A stretch of 64,000 nucleotides of DNA from Physcomitrium patens (Eukaryota > Streptophyta > Bryopsida > Funariales > Funariaceae). The stretch spans positions 13,379,831 to 13,443,830 of the forward strand of contig NC_037275.1 of the NCBI RefSeq assembly GCF_000002425.4. The letters are read 5' to 3'. Positions 11,005 through 22,819 of this stretch are shown here, piece after piece. The notes under the pieces were generated by a model that had not been told where the DNA came from, did no database searches, and saw nothing but the letters and a program-made list of their open reading frames with translations. Each line of letters opens with the position of its first letter. The first letter of the stretch is position 1. Position numbers and translations under genes: made by a program.

Positions 11005-12828
11005 TCACATGAAATATTCGAGGTTCTTGTGATCTATATACACAGTGACTGGACTAGAAGCGCCTTCTAGATAATGATGCCATTCTTGAAAGGAATCCAT
11101 GATCGCAAGAAGTTCTTTATCGTGGATCTCATAATTGATCTCAGCTGTTGAGAATTTTCTTGAATGAAAAGCTATCGGATGAAGTTTGTCATCTGTTCCC
11201 ATTTGTGATAAAACTGCACCCAAGGCAAAATCTGATGCATCTGTTTCCATAAAAAATACCTTGGAAAAGTCAACACGATATAAGACTGGTGCAGAGACAA
11301 ACGATGTCTTCAAGGCTTCAAATGCTGCTTCCGCTTCTTGATTCCATTGGAATTTATCTTTACTAGTCAAGCGTGTAAGTGGAGCTGCAACTCGTGAGAA
11401 ATCTTTGATGAAGATCCGATAGTAATTGGCAAATCCCAAGAAACATTGGACATCTCTTACTGTCCTTGGAATCTTCCAATCCATGATTATTTGGACTTTC
11501 TTAGAATCCATCATGAGACCATCATTTAAAATGATGTATCCTAAAAAGTCAACTTGAGTAGTGTGAAATACATACTTTTCCATCTTGGCGTACAATCCTG
11601 CATCTCTAAGTTTTTGTAATACTTGACGAACATGTATTTCATGTTCTTCGACGTTCTTAGAATAGATCAGGATATCGTCTAGATAGCAGACGATAAAATT
11701 GTCTAAGAATTCACGAAATACATCATTCATGAGATGTTGAAAAGCAGCTGGTGTATTCGTGACTCCAAAAGGCATGACATTATATTTGAAATGTCCATAC
11801 CTGGTTCGAAACGCAGTCTTCCATTCATCTCCTTCTTTGATCCGTACTAGATTATATGCTCCTCTTAGATCTATTTTTGTATAGATCTTAGCTTGATTCA
11901 ACTGGTCAAGGAGTCCTGATATCAAAGGTAATGGATACCTATTCTTGATTGTGATCTTGTTGAGTCCTTGATAATCAACACACATTCGTAAAGATCCATC
12001 TTTTTTCTTTACGAATAGAATTGGAGCTCCTGCTGGAGATTTTGAATGGCGTATGAAATTCTTCGCTAAATTCTCGTCAATATATGTCTTGAGTTCAGCC
12101 ATCTCATCTTGCGATAAACTGTAAATTGGTCCAAATGGTGGCTGAGTTCCTTCCTTGAGGTCGATTGAACAATCATATGGACGATGCTCAGGAAGAATAT
12201 CTGCATTCTTTTTCTCAAAAACGTCTTGATACTCCTGATATTGACTTGGAATGCTACTTGAAGTCTTTACATTTTCAAAAATAGGTGCAGCATAAATAGC
12301 AAAAGTTGATCCTTCTTTTGCTGCGTGTATAAATGCTTTTGCACCTATCAGTACGGGTTTTACTATACTAGACTTATAATTTTTTACTTGGTTGGTAGAA
12401 CTATTAATAACGCTTTGGGAAAAGTCAAGTTTACGCGAATTCCAATCTATTCGAGGGTTATATTTTTCTAGCCAGGATAAACCTAAAATAACTGGATTGG
12501 ACGGGGATTTAATTATGTTAAAAGCTATGTAGCTATCATGACCGTCTATTGTTACTTTTATAGGATGAGTTTCATGAGTGACATCTCCAGAAGACAAGAG
12601 ACGACCATCTATGACTTCTACATGTAGTGGTTTAGGTTTCTGTATAAAGGGTATTTTACGACTTTTAACAAATTGTTCATCTAAAAAACATGCTGAGGCT
12701 CCCGAATCTAATAAAGCAGAGGCTTTGTAATTCTTAGGTCCTAAATATAAGTCTATTATAAAACAAGGAGAGGGTTCTGAGGAGAGGATAGGACCTTCAT
12801 TAGGAATTGTACAAGGTTCCAGCTGCAC
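11005..12828 (-). pseudogene. G2 pol, 5' part: aspartic protease, reverse transcriptase, RNase H
   Basis: An open 607-codon frame. The protease site is LLDSGASACFLDE (residues about 40-52). The RT begins near residue 230 and keeps the block YLDDILIYSKN near residue 380. RNase H follows from about residue 500 with METDASDFALGAVLSQ. The frame is shifted relative to gag, so the original product would need frameshifting or a separate start. It ends at a TGA (11005-11007) where G4 reads TCA, so this is a nonsense mutation inside RNase H and not the natural end. Catalytic residues of protease and RT look intact. Confidence 0.93.
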
Positions 12829-12908
12829 GGTCCCTATTGTAGCTCGACGAATCCGTTTTCTGACATGTTGTCTTCTTTGACCGTCGTACCCCTCATTTTA
12901 TAGTTGCG

Positions 12909-13838
12909 TCATTTCTTTGGACAATGTTGAGCAGTGTGCTTAGGTTCTCCGCAATATAAACATAATCCTTCTTGACGACGACGAATCTTTTCTTGCTCAG
13001 TTAGGGGTTTAAAACGTACCACGTCAATTTGCATGTCTTCTACTTCGGAATGTACATTTGGCAAAGATGTTGATGTTGCCATTGAGTAATAACATTGAGG
13101 TTCTTGTGAATGATTCTCGGATCGAAATTCGAAAAGTCGATTATCACATTTTATCGCAAAATCGATTGCTTGACTCAAAGTTTGAGGATCAGGTAAGTTG
13201 AGCATCAATTTCTTTACTTCGTATTGCAATCCATAAAGAAATTGACTGATGAGTGCAGCATCATCCCACTTGATGTCAATTGCAAGTTGTCGAAATTGTG
13301 AAGCATACACTGTTACTGAGCAATTTTCTTGTCGCAAAATTCGGATCTTATTTGTTGCAACACGAGTTGCATCATGTTCACCATACATAGATCGAAACTC
13401 TGCCAAAAAAGCTTCGAAATTGTCCAATATTGGATTTTGTTGTTCAAGAAAAGACGAAAACCATGATAATGCAGAACCAGAAAGTAGAGTGCCAATAAAC
13501 CTGACTTGTGATCCTGGAGTTGGATAGCTTTGCGGTTGAAGTTCAATTGCCAATTGTACTTGATTGATGAACCCTCGAAACTTTGATCTCGTACCATCAA
13601 ATTTCTCAAGTAAGGCAATTCTTGGTTCTCTAGTGCTTATAGGGTGTTGTACAATTGGAGAAAGAACGTGATTTGTTGTAGATGTTGAAGCAGCTCCGAT
13701 CATCTCTATATCCCCACTTTCTGCTATTCTTGTTCTTTTCTATGTTGGTGAATTGAGTTGATGCATCGCAAGCATTAACTCCCTCATTTGCTCTTGCATT
13801 TGTGCCATTGCACTCTTCATTTTAACAAGCTCTGCCAT
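12909..13838 (-). pseudogene. G2 gag with CCHC zinc knuckle, one early stop
   Basis: The first ATG is at 13838. The N-terminal block MAELVKMKSAMAQMQ matches the G4 gag start at 48955. Codon 33 is a TAG (13740-13742) where G4 encodes a sense codon. The rest is open: a retrotransposon-gag domain (EKFDGTRSKFRGFINQVQ block, then a WFSSF block), and a C-terminal zinc knuckle CLYCGEPKHTAQHC before the stop at 12909. Gag forms the particle and packages the RNA. The single early stop probably blocks the full-length product; translation could restart at a downstream ATG near 13703. Confidence 0.9.
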
Positions 13839-14017
13839 AATGACACTAAGAAGAAAAATTTGTTTGATATTGCTCAAGACAAAAGAAAAGAAAGGCTTGA
13901 TAACAAAGAAGATACTAAGAACAATATCAGTTTAGAAGTGGGTAATCCGCAAACTTCTAATACGCTTATGTCTTGTCAAGAGAAAGGGGTAATCCACTCT
14001 TACTCAAGAAAAAATAA

Positions 14018-14030
14018 GGCTCTGATATTG
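14018..14030 (-). other. G2 primer-binding-like site, tRNA-iMet type, offset from the LTR
   Basis: The plus strand reads GGCTCTGATATTG; initiator tRNA-Met ends GGCTCTGATACCA. Ten bases match, but the terminal CCA is replaced by TTG, and the site lies 20 bases from the LTR edge at 14051 instead of next to it. G4 has the same arrangement (CAATATTAGAGC near 48766). Confidence 0.55.
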
Positions 14031-14050
14031 TAAGTGCACTCTTGTCAATC

Positions 14051-14602
14051 TGTCAAGGACAAAGACTCGATGAGGGAAAATATACACAAAAAGGCTATCT
14101 CGATATAATAAGTCAAAATATAAACAAGTAGGTATATTAAAAGGAAACTGGAATGGCTATTGCCACAAGACAAGAAACTAAAGACTCTTGAACCTGGACT
14201 AGAAGCAAGAAAGGGGTTGACAAGAGTGAAGAAGCCTTCACTCTTGTCTCTATATATACTATCTAACTAGGGGCTACGTGGTGACGTTCTATAGGACCTC
14301 CAATATGTGTTGACTTTATAGGACACATGCCTTGACTTACAAGGCAAGTTTTTCTACATGTGGGCCACATAGTTAGCTTGATCTTCAAGCTAACAACATG
14401 TGTGGCACATGGCCAACTTGTTGACCACGTTTCTAATCCAAAAAGTCAATTAAAGACACCTATGAAGTCAAAGCAGCGTCTAAGAAGTTTCTAGGAAGCT
14501 TTTATCTTAAATATTATAGAATTAATTTACTTTTATCTACTTTTACTTACTTCTATCTATTTCTATATGTAATTATTAGCTTACATGATTATGGCCGTGA
14601 CA
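14051..14602 (-). repeat. G2 5' LTR
   Basis: 552 bp, same ends as the 3' LTR, followed by the target duplication TCTAT at 14603-14607. The TATATATAC stretch near 14250-14260 is the best TATA candidate. Confidence 0.95.
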
Positions 14603-14607
14603 TCTAT

Positions 14608-14934
14608 TCTATGATTATCAATTCAATAATACTTCTCTCAATCATCATTCTTCATAAGCAAATAATAAAAAAAACAAAGAGGTAGCACCAAGCTTACCCT
14701 GGCTTATGACTCTCAGTCTGGCTCTCGATCTCTCTTTCCTCAACCTATTTATCTTACCAAAAAGATGATCCATCGGCTAGTGGATTCCAAAGGTCATGTC
14801 CCTTTGAATTCTTAACTGTTTATTCTACTAACAACTTATTGCTACCAACTAAATTGCCTAACCATCAGTCTAATTCTCAAGGTTGTTAATAACCAACTAG
14901 TAACTTATCACAAAATTTATTTATATATTCTACA
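14608..14934 (-). repeat. R LTR-A, second part
   Basis: Continues the repeat broken at 8228 and matches 15620-15942 of LTR-B. It ends TTCTACA. On the minus strand the next internal bases read AGGAGTGGGACTA, a plausible polypurine tract for R. Confidence 0.8.
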
Positions 14935-15417
14935 TAGTCCCACTCCTAATTGTGCAGCATCCTTGCAAACATTATTTGGCCTCAACTTATAAAGATGAGC
15001 AGCATTGGTTTCTTCAGTAAATCGCGTTGACTTTCCACCCTTTGAATTCATGACCTTCTCTTCTTTACATCTTCATCGTCTGCCTCGGTGTTCGATGGTT
15101 CTCTATCCAAACGCATCGTCAGATCTTCATTCAATAAATCCAATTTTTGTACCTGATTTCTCCAATTCTTCTAAATGGTGCCGTAATGAATCGTCTTCCC
15201 CCCCCTCCCTCCTCCCCCCCCCCCCCCCGTGATTATCACTCATAATCTTTCATTCTTCTTTACAAAATCAATACTGCCTTAAATTATAACTCACATATTT
15301 GTAACCCTAAAACTGATTCTTCTCACGTTCTCATTCAACATATAATTCCATCTTCCATATAATCAATTTTTTACATTTCATATTGTTATCATTTCCCCGG
15401 CAGCAGTGCCAAAATAT
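14935..15417 (-). other. Internal region of R with polypyrimidine tract and tRNA-Asp-like primer site
   Basis: 483 bp without a credible protein. 15197-15228 is almost pure C on the plus strand. The plus-strand segment 15394-15411, TCCCCGGCAGCAGTGCCA, resembles the 3' end of plant tRNA-Asp (TCCCCGGCAACGGCGCCA). It lies 6 bases from LTR-B, as a primer site for minus-strand orientation should. Confidence 0.65.
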
Positions 15418-15942
15418 TGTTCTCGTTGCGTTCAAGCTTCAATAGACCAAAGTAATTGAACTAATAGACGTAGATTCAAATACGGGGAAAGATTGGTTAT
15501 ATGACTTGGGTTTGTTAATATTACAATTGACTATATTTTGGCTATCTGAAATCAAGTATCAAACTACAAAACACCAAGGCTTACTACTTCCATCTTAATT
15601 CAACCCATAATCCATTCTATGATTATCAATTCAACAATACTTCTCTCAATCACTATTCTTCATAAGCAAATAATAAAAAAAACAAAGAGGTGGCACCAAG
15701 CTTACCCCGGCTTACAACTCTCAATCTAGCTCTCAATCTCTCTTTCTTCAACCTATTTATCCTACCAAAAAGATGATCCGTCACCCAGCGGATTCCAAAG
15801 GTCATGACTCTTTGAATTCTTAACTATTTATTCTACTAACAACTTATTGTTACCAGCTAAACTGCCTAACCATCAGTCTAATTCTCAAGGTTATCAATAA
15901 CTAACTAGTAACTTACCACAAAGTTTATTTACCTATTCTACA
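15418..15942 (-). repeat. R LTR-B (5' LTR)
   Basis: 525 bp, TGTTCTCG start and TTCTACA end, intact copy of LTR-A. Target duplication AATAT follows at 15943-15947. Confidence 0.8.
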
Positions 15943-17612
15943 AATATCCATAGTAAATTTTGATGCATCTACTTTTATAAAAAAATACCTTCAAAAGTCA
16001 AGATAATACAAGATTGGTGTAGAAATAAATATTATCTTCAAAGGTTTAAAAGTTGCTTCAGCTTCTTTCCTCCACTCAAGTTTGTCTTGCATGTCAAGTA
16101 TGTAAGAGAAGTTACAACTTGAAAAAATTTCTTAATAAAGATCTAATAATAATTGACAAATTTGAAAACATATTATATATATCTAATTATTTTTAGAAGC
16201 TTCCAATCTATGATAGTTTGAACTTTCTTAGGATCTATCATGACACCATCATTTGAAATGATGTATAATTAAAAATCAACTTGAGTAATATAAAATATAC
16301 ATTTTTCTATCGTGGCATATAATCTTATATCTTTTAATTTTTATAACACACAATAAAGATGAACTTCATATTTTTTATATTTTTAGAATAGATCAAGATG
16401 TCATCTAAATAATAAACAATAAAATCATCAAAAAACTTTCAAAAAATATCATTTATTAGATATTAAAAAGTAGCTAATACATTTGAGAGTCCAAAAGGCA
16501 TGAAATTATTTTTAAAATGCCCATATTTGATTTAGAATGTAGTTTTTTATTTGTATCCTTATTTAATGCATATTAAATTTTATGATCCTTGTAAATTTAT
16601 TTTTATATAGATCTTTGCTTGATTTAGTTGATCAAAAAATCTTAAAATTAAGGATAGAAGGTAATTATTCTCAATGTTGATCTTATTGAGTCCTTGATAG
16701 TCTACACTTATCTACAAAGATTTGTCTTTTTTCTTCACAAATAAAATAGGAGCCTCCATTGAAGATTTAGAATGGAATATGGAGTTTTTAGCCAAATTTT
16801 TATTAATGAATTTTTTAAATATAGCTAACTCATTTTGTGATAGGCTATAGATTGGTCCAAATGGTAATAGATTTTCTTCTTAAAGATCAATGGAACAATC
16901 ATAAAGACAATGCTTTAGAAGAATATCTGTATTTTTTTTTTCAAAGACGTCTTAATAATCTTGATATTGATTTGGAATGCCACTTGAAATCTTTTTTCCA
17001 TCAACAATAGGTGTGGCATATATAACAATATTTGATCTTTTTTTTGCAACATGCATAAAAGCTATTGCATCTATTAATAATATTTTTAGTATATTGGTAT
17101 TATGGGCTTTTACTTGCCTAGTAAAATCTTGGATTAAATTATAAAAAAATCAAAGATGTGAAAAATTTAATCTATTTGAGGATTATATTTTTTTAGCCAT
17201 AATAATTCTAAAGTAATTGGATTAAAAAAATCTAATTATATTAAATATTATTAAATAAAATAATTAAATTATATTATATAATATCCTTAAAAGATAATGA
17301 ACGAACATCTATTACTTATACATGTACATATTTGATTTTCTTAATTAAGAATATATCTTATTTTTTGACAAAGTCATTGTCTATAAAATAGGTTGAGGCT
17401 TCTAAATCCAACAAGATTAAGATTTTGTGATTTTTTGGTCCTAAACAAACTCCTATTATAAAACAAGATGAGGGATCTAATAAGAAAATAGGACATTCAC
17501 TAAGAAGTGCATAAGATTTTGGCCACATGGTCCTTATTGTAATTAAAAAAACTCATTTTTTGACACAATATCCTCTTTGGCAACCATGCTTTTTATTTTG
17601 TGATTAGATTGT
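15943..17612 (-). pseudogene. G1 gypsy relic, part 2: RNase H, RT, protease
   Basis: Pol resumes after R: RNase H near 15960-16100, RT from about 16150 to 16860, and a protease region near 17150-17480. Stops occur throughout. The block equivalent to the G2 YLDD motif, near 16395-16415, is still traceable. It is cut at 17612 by insertion X. Confidence 0.85.
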
Positions 17613-19744
17613 TGTGAGCCAAAATTTCACCACTTAATGAAATTGATGCTATAAAACAAGTTCAAGAAATGAAATGAAATAACTTCTAATTGTGTAATTT
17701 TTAAGTTGATTTAGATCTTAATATTAGCAATTTAATTAATTTTAAACCTTCCAAGCAATGGTTACCAATATAAATTTTTTTAAAAAGATTTAATAAAATT
17801 ACTATGATCTTCATGGCTATTAGCATGATTTATACTTAAATCTTAATGGTTTGTTCAAGATCATTTATATAATCCTTAATTACTAATTTTTATATGATTA
17901 TAAAAGTATATTAATTAAAATAAATAAATAATTAATTAGTTAAAAATTATAAATTATTATTTCTTAAATAATTGATGGTAAAATTAATTTATCAAATTAT
18001 TATAATTAATCTATAGTAAAAGTAAAAAATCTTAAAGGTTGAATTAAAAATAAAAGTCAAAAGTAAAAAATCAAAAATAAAAGTTAAAAATAAAAGAGAG
18101 AAGATTAAAAGTTAAAAGTTAAAAGTTAAAAAAATAAAATCTAAAATTTGAAATATAAAAATTAAAAATTACAGTAAAAATAAAAGTAAATGTGGATCTA
18201 AAGAGAAATAAAAACAAAGGTACCTTGACAATGACCAAGAATTGAGGGCAGCAAATCCCTTTCTACTCCAAAATTTGTCAAAATTTGTGATTAATTTTAA
18301 ATTGAATGTTTTTTATTATTTTACAAATTTAATTTAAAAGCGCTCTTAATTCAATAAATTTAAATTAAATCCAATACCTAAGCAGTGAGAAATATTCCTT
18401 CAAAGTTGAGAGACTAAGACTACCACAGTAAGCAACCTTCTTCCACTTGAAAACTAACCAAATATTCAATTTGTCTTCAAATTCAGTAAAACTTATGCCA
18501 TTAAAAGGTTAGCTTGAAGATACACTTATTTCCAAAATTTTACAATAATTTAATTAAAAAGCATTGAGAAATACCTTTTCAAATGAGAGTGATCTAAACT
18601 GCCAAGGTAGCCAATCTACGTGAACTCAAAATCACATTAAAACTCAAAAAAGTGAATGACTGATTGAGGGGAATCTAAGGCTCTTGAATCCTTGAGGTAT
18701 TTGAAAGGCCGAGGGAGCTATCTACGACAATGACTTATATCTTAAAATCCAATCACCATCATTCACTACTCAAGATCCATGCATATACGACCATAAGTTC
18801 ACAATGAGATTAAAAATCAAAAACAAAATTAAAATTATGGCTTAGGACCAAAATTTGGCATGGCTTTGCCTTTCACCAAAAGAAGAAAGAGAGGAGGCTT
18901 AGAGAACCAAGCTGCTCTTATACAATTGAGTGGTGGCTTGTGGGAGGGCGGCCACATCTCCATCCTTGATCTCTAAGATTCCTAATGTAAATCTACAACC
19001 TTCATTCATCCAAAAGCCAACTTCGTTATCAAGGCTGATGGTTCTTGTAAGTAGTCAAGAAAGCACTTTCTAATGAATCTAACTTCATAATTGTCTTTAA
19101 AATACCTTTTTTTGCTAAAATTGACTACTTACATACTTCAATCCATGCTCAATTGCAATTTTTATGAAAGTTTTTACTTACAAGGCTCTTAGCAATTCTT
19201 GTAAAATTCTTCAAAATGAGAATTTCATTGCTCCACTTATATTTTGAAGGAGAAGGTGCTGATCTTTTTTTCTTCACTCCATGGATTGAATTTGATGCCA
19301 CCATTGCATTAAAAAGGCTTGCATTAATTAAAAAAATAACTATGTTACTTGAATTTGTTGAATTTGGAGGAAATCTCAAAACTGTCATTCCTAAACTTCA
19401 CTAGATCTTTTAGAAAACTATAATTATAACTCACTGTAAATCATATGAAATAATTGTATATAAACTCATAGGCTTTTAGTCAGCCTTCACAGTAATAACT
19501 AACAACCTCTAAATTATTAAAACTAACTAAGTTGCTATTTTAATTTTTTAACTATTATCACTTTGGTCCTAATTAATCCAACTCAGGGAATTAGGCTATG
19601 ATTTATACCATCAAAGGTTGCAATCCTAAAAATTCTAAAAATCTAAATTCTACTTATATAAATTCTAATCTAATATGCTCAATTATTATAATATAAAGAA
19701 ATAACAAAAAAAATAAATTTTAGAGCATAATTAAGAATTCACAG
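17613..19744. mobile_element. Insertion X (2.1 kb), unidentified, probably a solo LTR or short LTR element
   Basis: Breaks G1 between protease and gag. Ends are TGTGAGCC and GAATTCACA, giving a TGTGA/TCACA inverted pair. Flanks ATTGT (17608-17612) and GTTAT (19745-19749) fit an old 5-bp duplication with two transitions. Inside there are AAAAGTTAAAAGTTA-type runs (about 18040-18180) and no convincing protein. Short frames such as 19149-19388 lack family signals. Confidence 0.55.
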
Positions 19745-20750
19745 TTATTTTTTTGAACAATGTTGAGTAGTGTATTTGGATTTTTTATAATATAGGTAAA
19801 AACCCTCTTGATGATGACAAATTTTTTCTTACTTAGTAAAAAGTTTAAAATATACCATATCAATTTGTATTGGTTTTAATCTTGATGAATAAGTTTTTGA
19901 AAACTTATGAACTACCATCATTACTTGACTTATTCTTCTTTAGCCAAATCTTTCTTTTTAATGCCTTTTAAATAGATGATTGTTACATACAATGTCTTGA
20001 GGAATAAATTATTCCAAAACATTTGCTTTTGGTATTATCAATAATAAATCTTTGACATTTTTCTTTAATCCATATTGAAATTGACTGATAAGGGCTTTAT
20101 CATTTTAGTCTACATCGCGTGCAAGGTTTTAGAGTTCAGTAATATATATATGGTGATTGATCATGATCCTTCTTGTAAAAATAAGAGTTTGGTTTTTATT
20201 ACTTTATCTTGATTACTTTCTTCAAATGTGGCCATAAACACTTCTAGCAATGAATTCAAATAATAAAAGAGTTGTAAATCTTTTTCCAACAAAGGTGCAA
20301 ATCAAAAAAGGATACTTCTAGATAAAAGTGTGCCTATGAATCCAACTTGACTAAATCTATCAGTGTATTGGAAGTGATACAACCTTAGATAAAGCTTAAC
20401 TTGTTGCAAAAATCCTCAAAATTTTGATCTTCTTCTATCAAACTTCTTGGGCATACTAATCTTTGTCCTTATTGTACTTTTAGAAGTAAAACTTCTTAGA
20501 TTTGGTTGTGATGTGAATCTACTTGCTTCCTTCAACTGCACAACTTTTTAATATAAACTTCAACTTCTTCTATATGCATAGGATTAGTATTTGCTTAATT
20601 GATGTTAGTGATACATGAAATTTCTATCCTAAGAGTATTGACAAGTTTGTGAAGATTTACAATAGTTACAAATCTATTCTCACTTTTGCCAAGTAAAGCA
20701 TTTATGATTTTTTCTTCTATTTCAAACAACTTAAAAAATTCACAAGTCAA
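19745..20750 (-). pseudogene. G1 gypsy relic, part 3: gag
   Basis: Minus-strand decayed gag. The zinc-knuckle area is near 19750-19870. The domain block equivalent to the G2 EKFDGTRSKF segment lies near 20400-20460, and the N-terminal part runs to about 20730. It resembles the gag of G3 (58940-59916) more than that of G2, so G1 and G3 are closer relatives. Confidence 0.75.
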
Positions 20751-20964
20751 ATTAGAAGAGAGAAATCCGTAATCTCTAATGTCAAATGAAAATTTTCACA
20801 AAGAAGAGTAATTTACTCTCTTTAAGAAAAAAATTAGTATTAGAAAATTAAAAAATTTATTTAAAAATAGGTAATCCGTAACCTTTAAAACACAACAATA
20901 GAAGTAAGATAATCCACTCACTTTTAAAATAAGATAAGAATAATGAATTAGGGTTCTTGTCAAA

Positions 20965-21488
20965 CTCTTAAGGAGATAAACCTCAAAGAACTTAAATATC
21001 AATATACTCTTGTATCACTTGAAAAGACTAAAAATTCACTCAAAGGTGATATAATATTAAACTAGAATGGCTATTGCAAAAAACAAGAAGATAAGATTAA
21101 AAAGTCTTGAAATAAGACTAAAGACTAGAAAGGTATTGACAAGAATGAAGAAAAGTTCACTCTTGCCTCCATATATACTCTTAATTGGAAGCTATGTAGT
21201 GATGTCTTATAAGACCTCCAAAACGTGTTGACTTTATAAGACATGTATCTTAACTTGCAAAGTAAGTTTTCTATATGTATAGCACATAGTTACCTTATTC
21301 TCCAAGCTATCAATACATGATTAATTTTTTGACCAAATTTCTAATCTACCAATTAACTACAAATACATGTAAAGTCAAAATAGCATCTATAAAGCTTTTC
21401 TAGAAAATATTATGAAATAAATCTACTTTTGCATATTTCTACTTAATCATATGGATAAATATTAAAATAAATATTTATATCTATGACA
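20965..21488 (-). repeat. G1 5' LTR
   Basis: About 524 bp, starting TCTTAAGG and ending CTATGACA. It shares blocks such as CTAGAATGGCTATTGC and TGTTGACTTTATAAGACA with the LTRs of G2 and G3. The partner LTR is missing from the left end of G1. Confidence 0.7.
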
Positions 21489-22768
21489 CTTAAAAATTTT
21501 GCAAAGTTTCTATTTTTATTTTATTTAAAGGTTATATTAATTTTAATTCATTTATCTTCACAATAGTAGATCCAATTTGCAAATTCAATGTCTATTGTTA
21601 AAAAGTGTGGTACATGTTTGCAGCAACTAATTAGCTCTCAAGTACTTATTTTCTTTTATTATCTATGATATAATAAGATGTTTGAAGTTGTTGATTATGA
21701 GAGAGCTTTTATGTGAGCAAAATCATCCTTTTCCAACTTTACAAGAGATAATTGACTCATGCACAAAATTTTATTTGTTTTATTTTTATTACAGATTTAA
21801 AGGCATTGAGTGTTTGTTAAATTTTGGTATAATAAAGATTAAGAAAAAAAATAATTGTACATTATTATTAATTATCCATTATTTTTAATTTTTTATTATT
21901 GGTAGTTTTGTATACATAATTATGAAACTAAAAAATAATAAGGTCTAACAATTCAAACCTTAAACTTCTTCAAATGCAATTCTATTATTTTACTCTAATC
22001 ATTACTTGTTGCAGCTTTGGATACTTCTTTATGCTTCTGGCCAATTGTTATGGAGGGATACTCTATTAAAGAACTTATTTTTTAAGGAGATTCAAGCTCA
22101 TTGTTGTCATTATTATGACTTTCAAGCAAATAAGCTTCAAATTCTTATTTAATTATATGTGTTTATTATAATACAACAATCAAAAGAAAAACTCAAGGTA
22201 TGAAATAATGATGAGGTAGTCATGGTTCATACTTATTGAAGTGTAATTATTATGCACATTGTTACCACATAAAAATGGTTCCACATTGCTACTAGCTCTT
22301 TGTTCTTTTTTTCACTATTATCACAAATATATCTTCTTGTCCTTTCTTCCTTTTAATAAAACTTTATTCTAACTCAACAAATAAGAAACACATGCATGCA
22401 ATATTACTTTATTTCTTTTAGTACTTTCACATGTATTAGCAATCATGACAAGAAAGAAGTAAAATGAGACAAATAAAAAAATCTATTGCTACTACAATAC
22501 ATGTCTTATTTACCATTAATTGTTCATATGCTCTTTTATTGCTTAGATCTCTTGAAAACTATGAAATTTCATGACTCCACATAAATTATAAAACCTTACA
22601 TAATTTATAAAATTTCCATCTACCAAGGTTATAAATTAAGCAAGATATATCTTTAATAGCATTAGCTTTAGTAGTAGCAAAGATGCGTATTCAAATTAGA
22701 AATTGTCTTCTAACATGAAATTGTGTTATACATATATAAATCTCTTTAATTTCAATATATATATATAT

Positions 22769-22819
<51 letters not shown>

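Larger units (their letters stand above)
8229..14602 (-). mobile_element. G2: young Ty3/gypsy chromovirus, complete with both LTRs
   Basis: A 6374-bp element on the minus strand. The 5' LTR is 14051-14602 and the 3' LTR 8229-8780, each 552 bp. They begin TGTCA and end TGACA on either strand and are flanked by a perfect 5-bp duplication TCTAT (8224-8228 and 14603-14607). Order on the coding strand: LTR, gag with zinc knuckle, protease, RT, RNase H, integrase, chromodomain, an extra 3' frame, a polypurine tract and LTR. The LTRs differ at only 5 of 552 sites (99.1 percent identical), so insertion was recent. Even so, gag and pol carry several stops and at least one frameshift, so this copy could only move with proteins supplied by another. 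Confidence 0.95.
8028..15942 (-). mobile_element. Element R: short non-autonomous LTR retrotransposon (TRIM-like), split by G2
   Basis: Two similar terminal repeats (A and B) flank only 483 bp of internal DNA once G2 is removed. Repeat A is 8028-8228 plus 14608-14934 (528 bp). Repeat B is 15418-15942 (525 bp). Both start TGTT and end TTCTACA. The flanking 5-bp duplication is perfect: AATAT at 8023-8027 and 15943-15947. Next to repeat B lies a primer-site-like sequence complementary on the minus strand to a tRNA-Asp 3' end. That makes B the 5' LTR and sets minus orientation. No gag or pol is present, so movement would need another element's proteins. The original length is about 1536 bp, larger than classical TRIMs. 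Confidence 0.8.

Noticed and set aside
15005..15232. 75-codon frame inside element R
   Set aside because: Ends in a poly-Pro run produced by a C homopolymer; no sign of a gag or other protein.
18030..18180. CRISPR-like or satellite array
   Set aside because: The AAAAGTTA runs are short, irregular and without spacers; low-complexity sequence inside insertion X.
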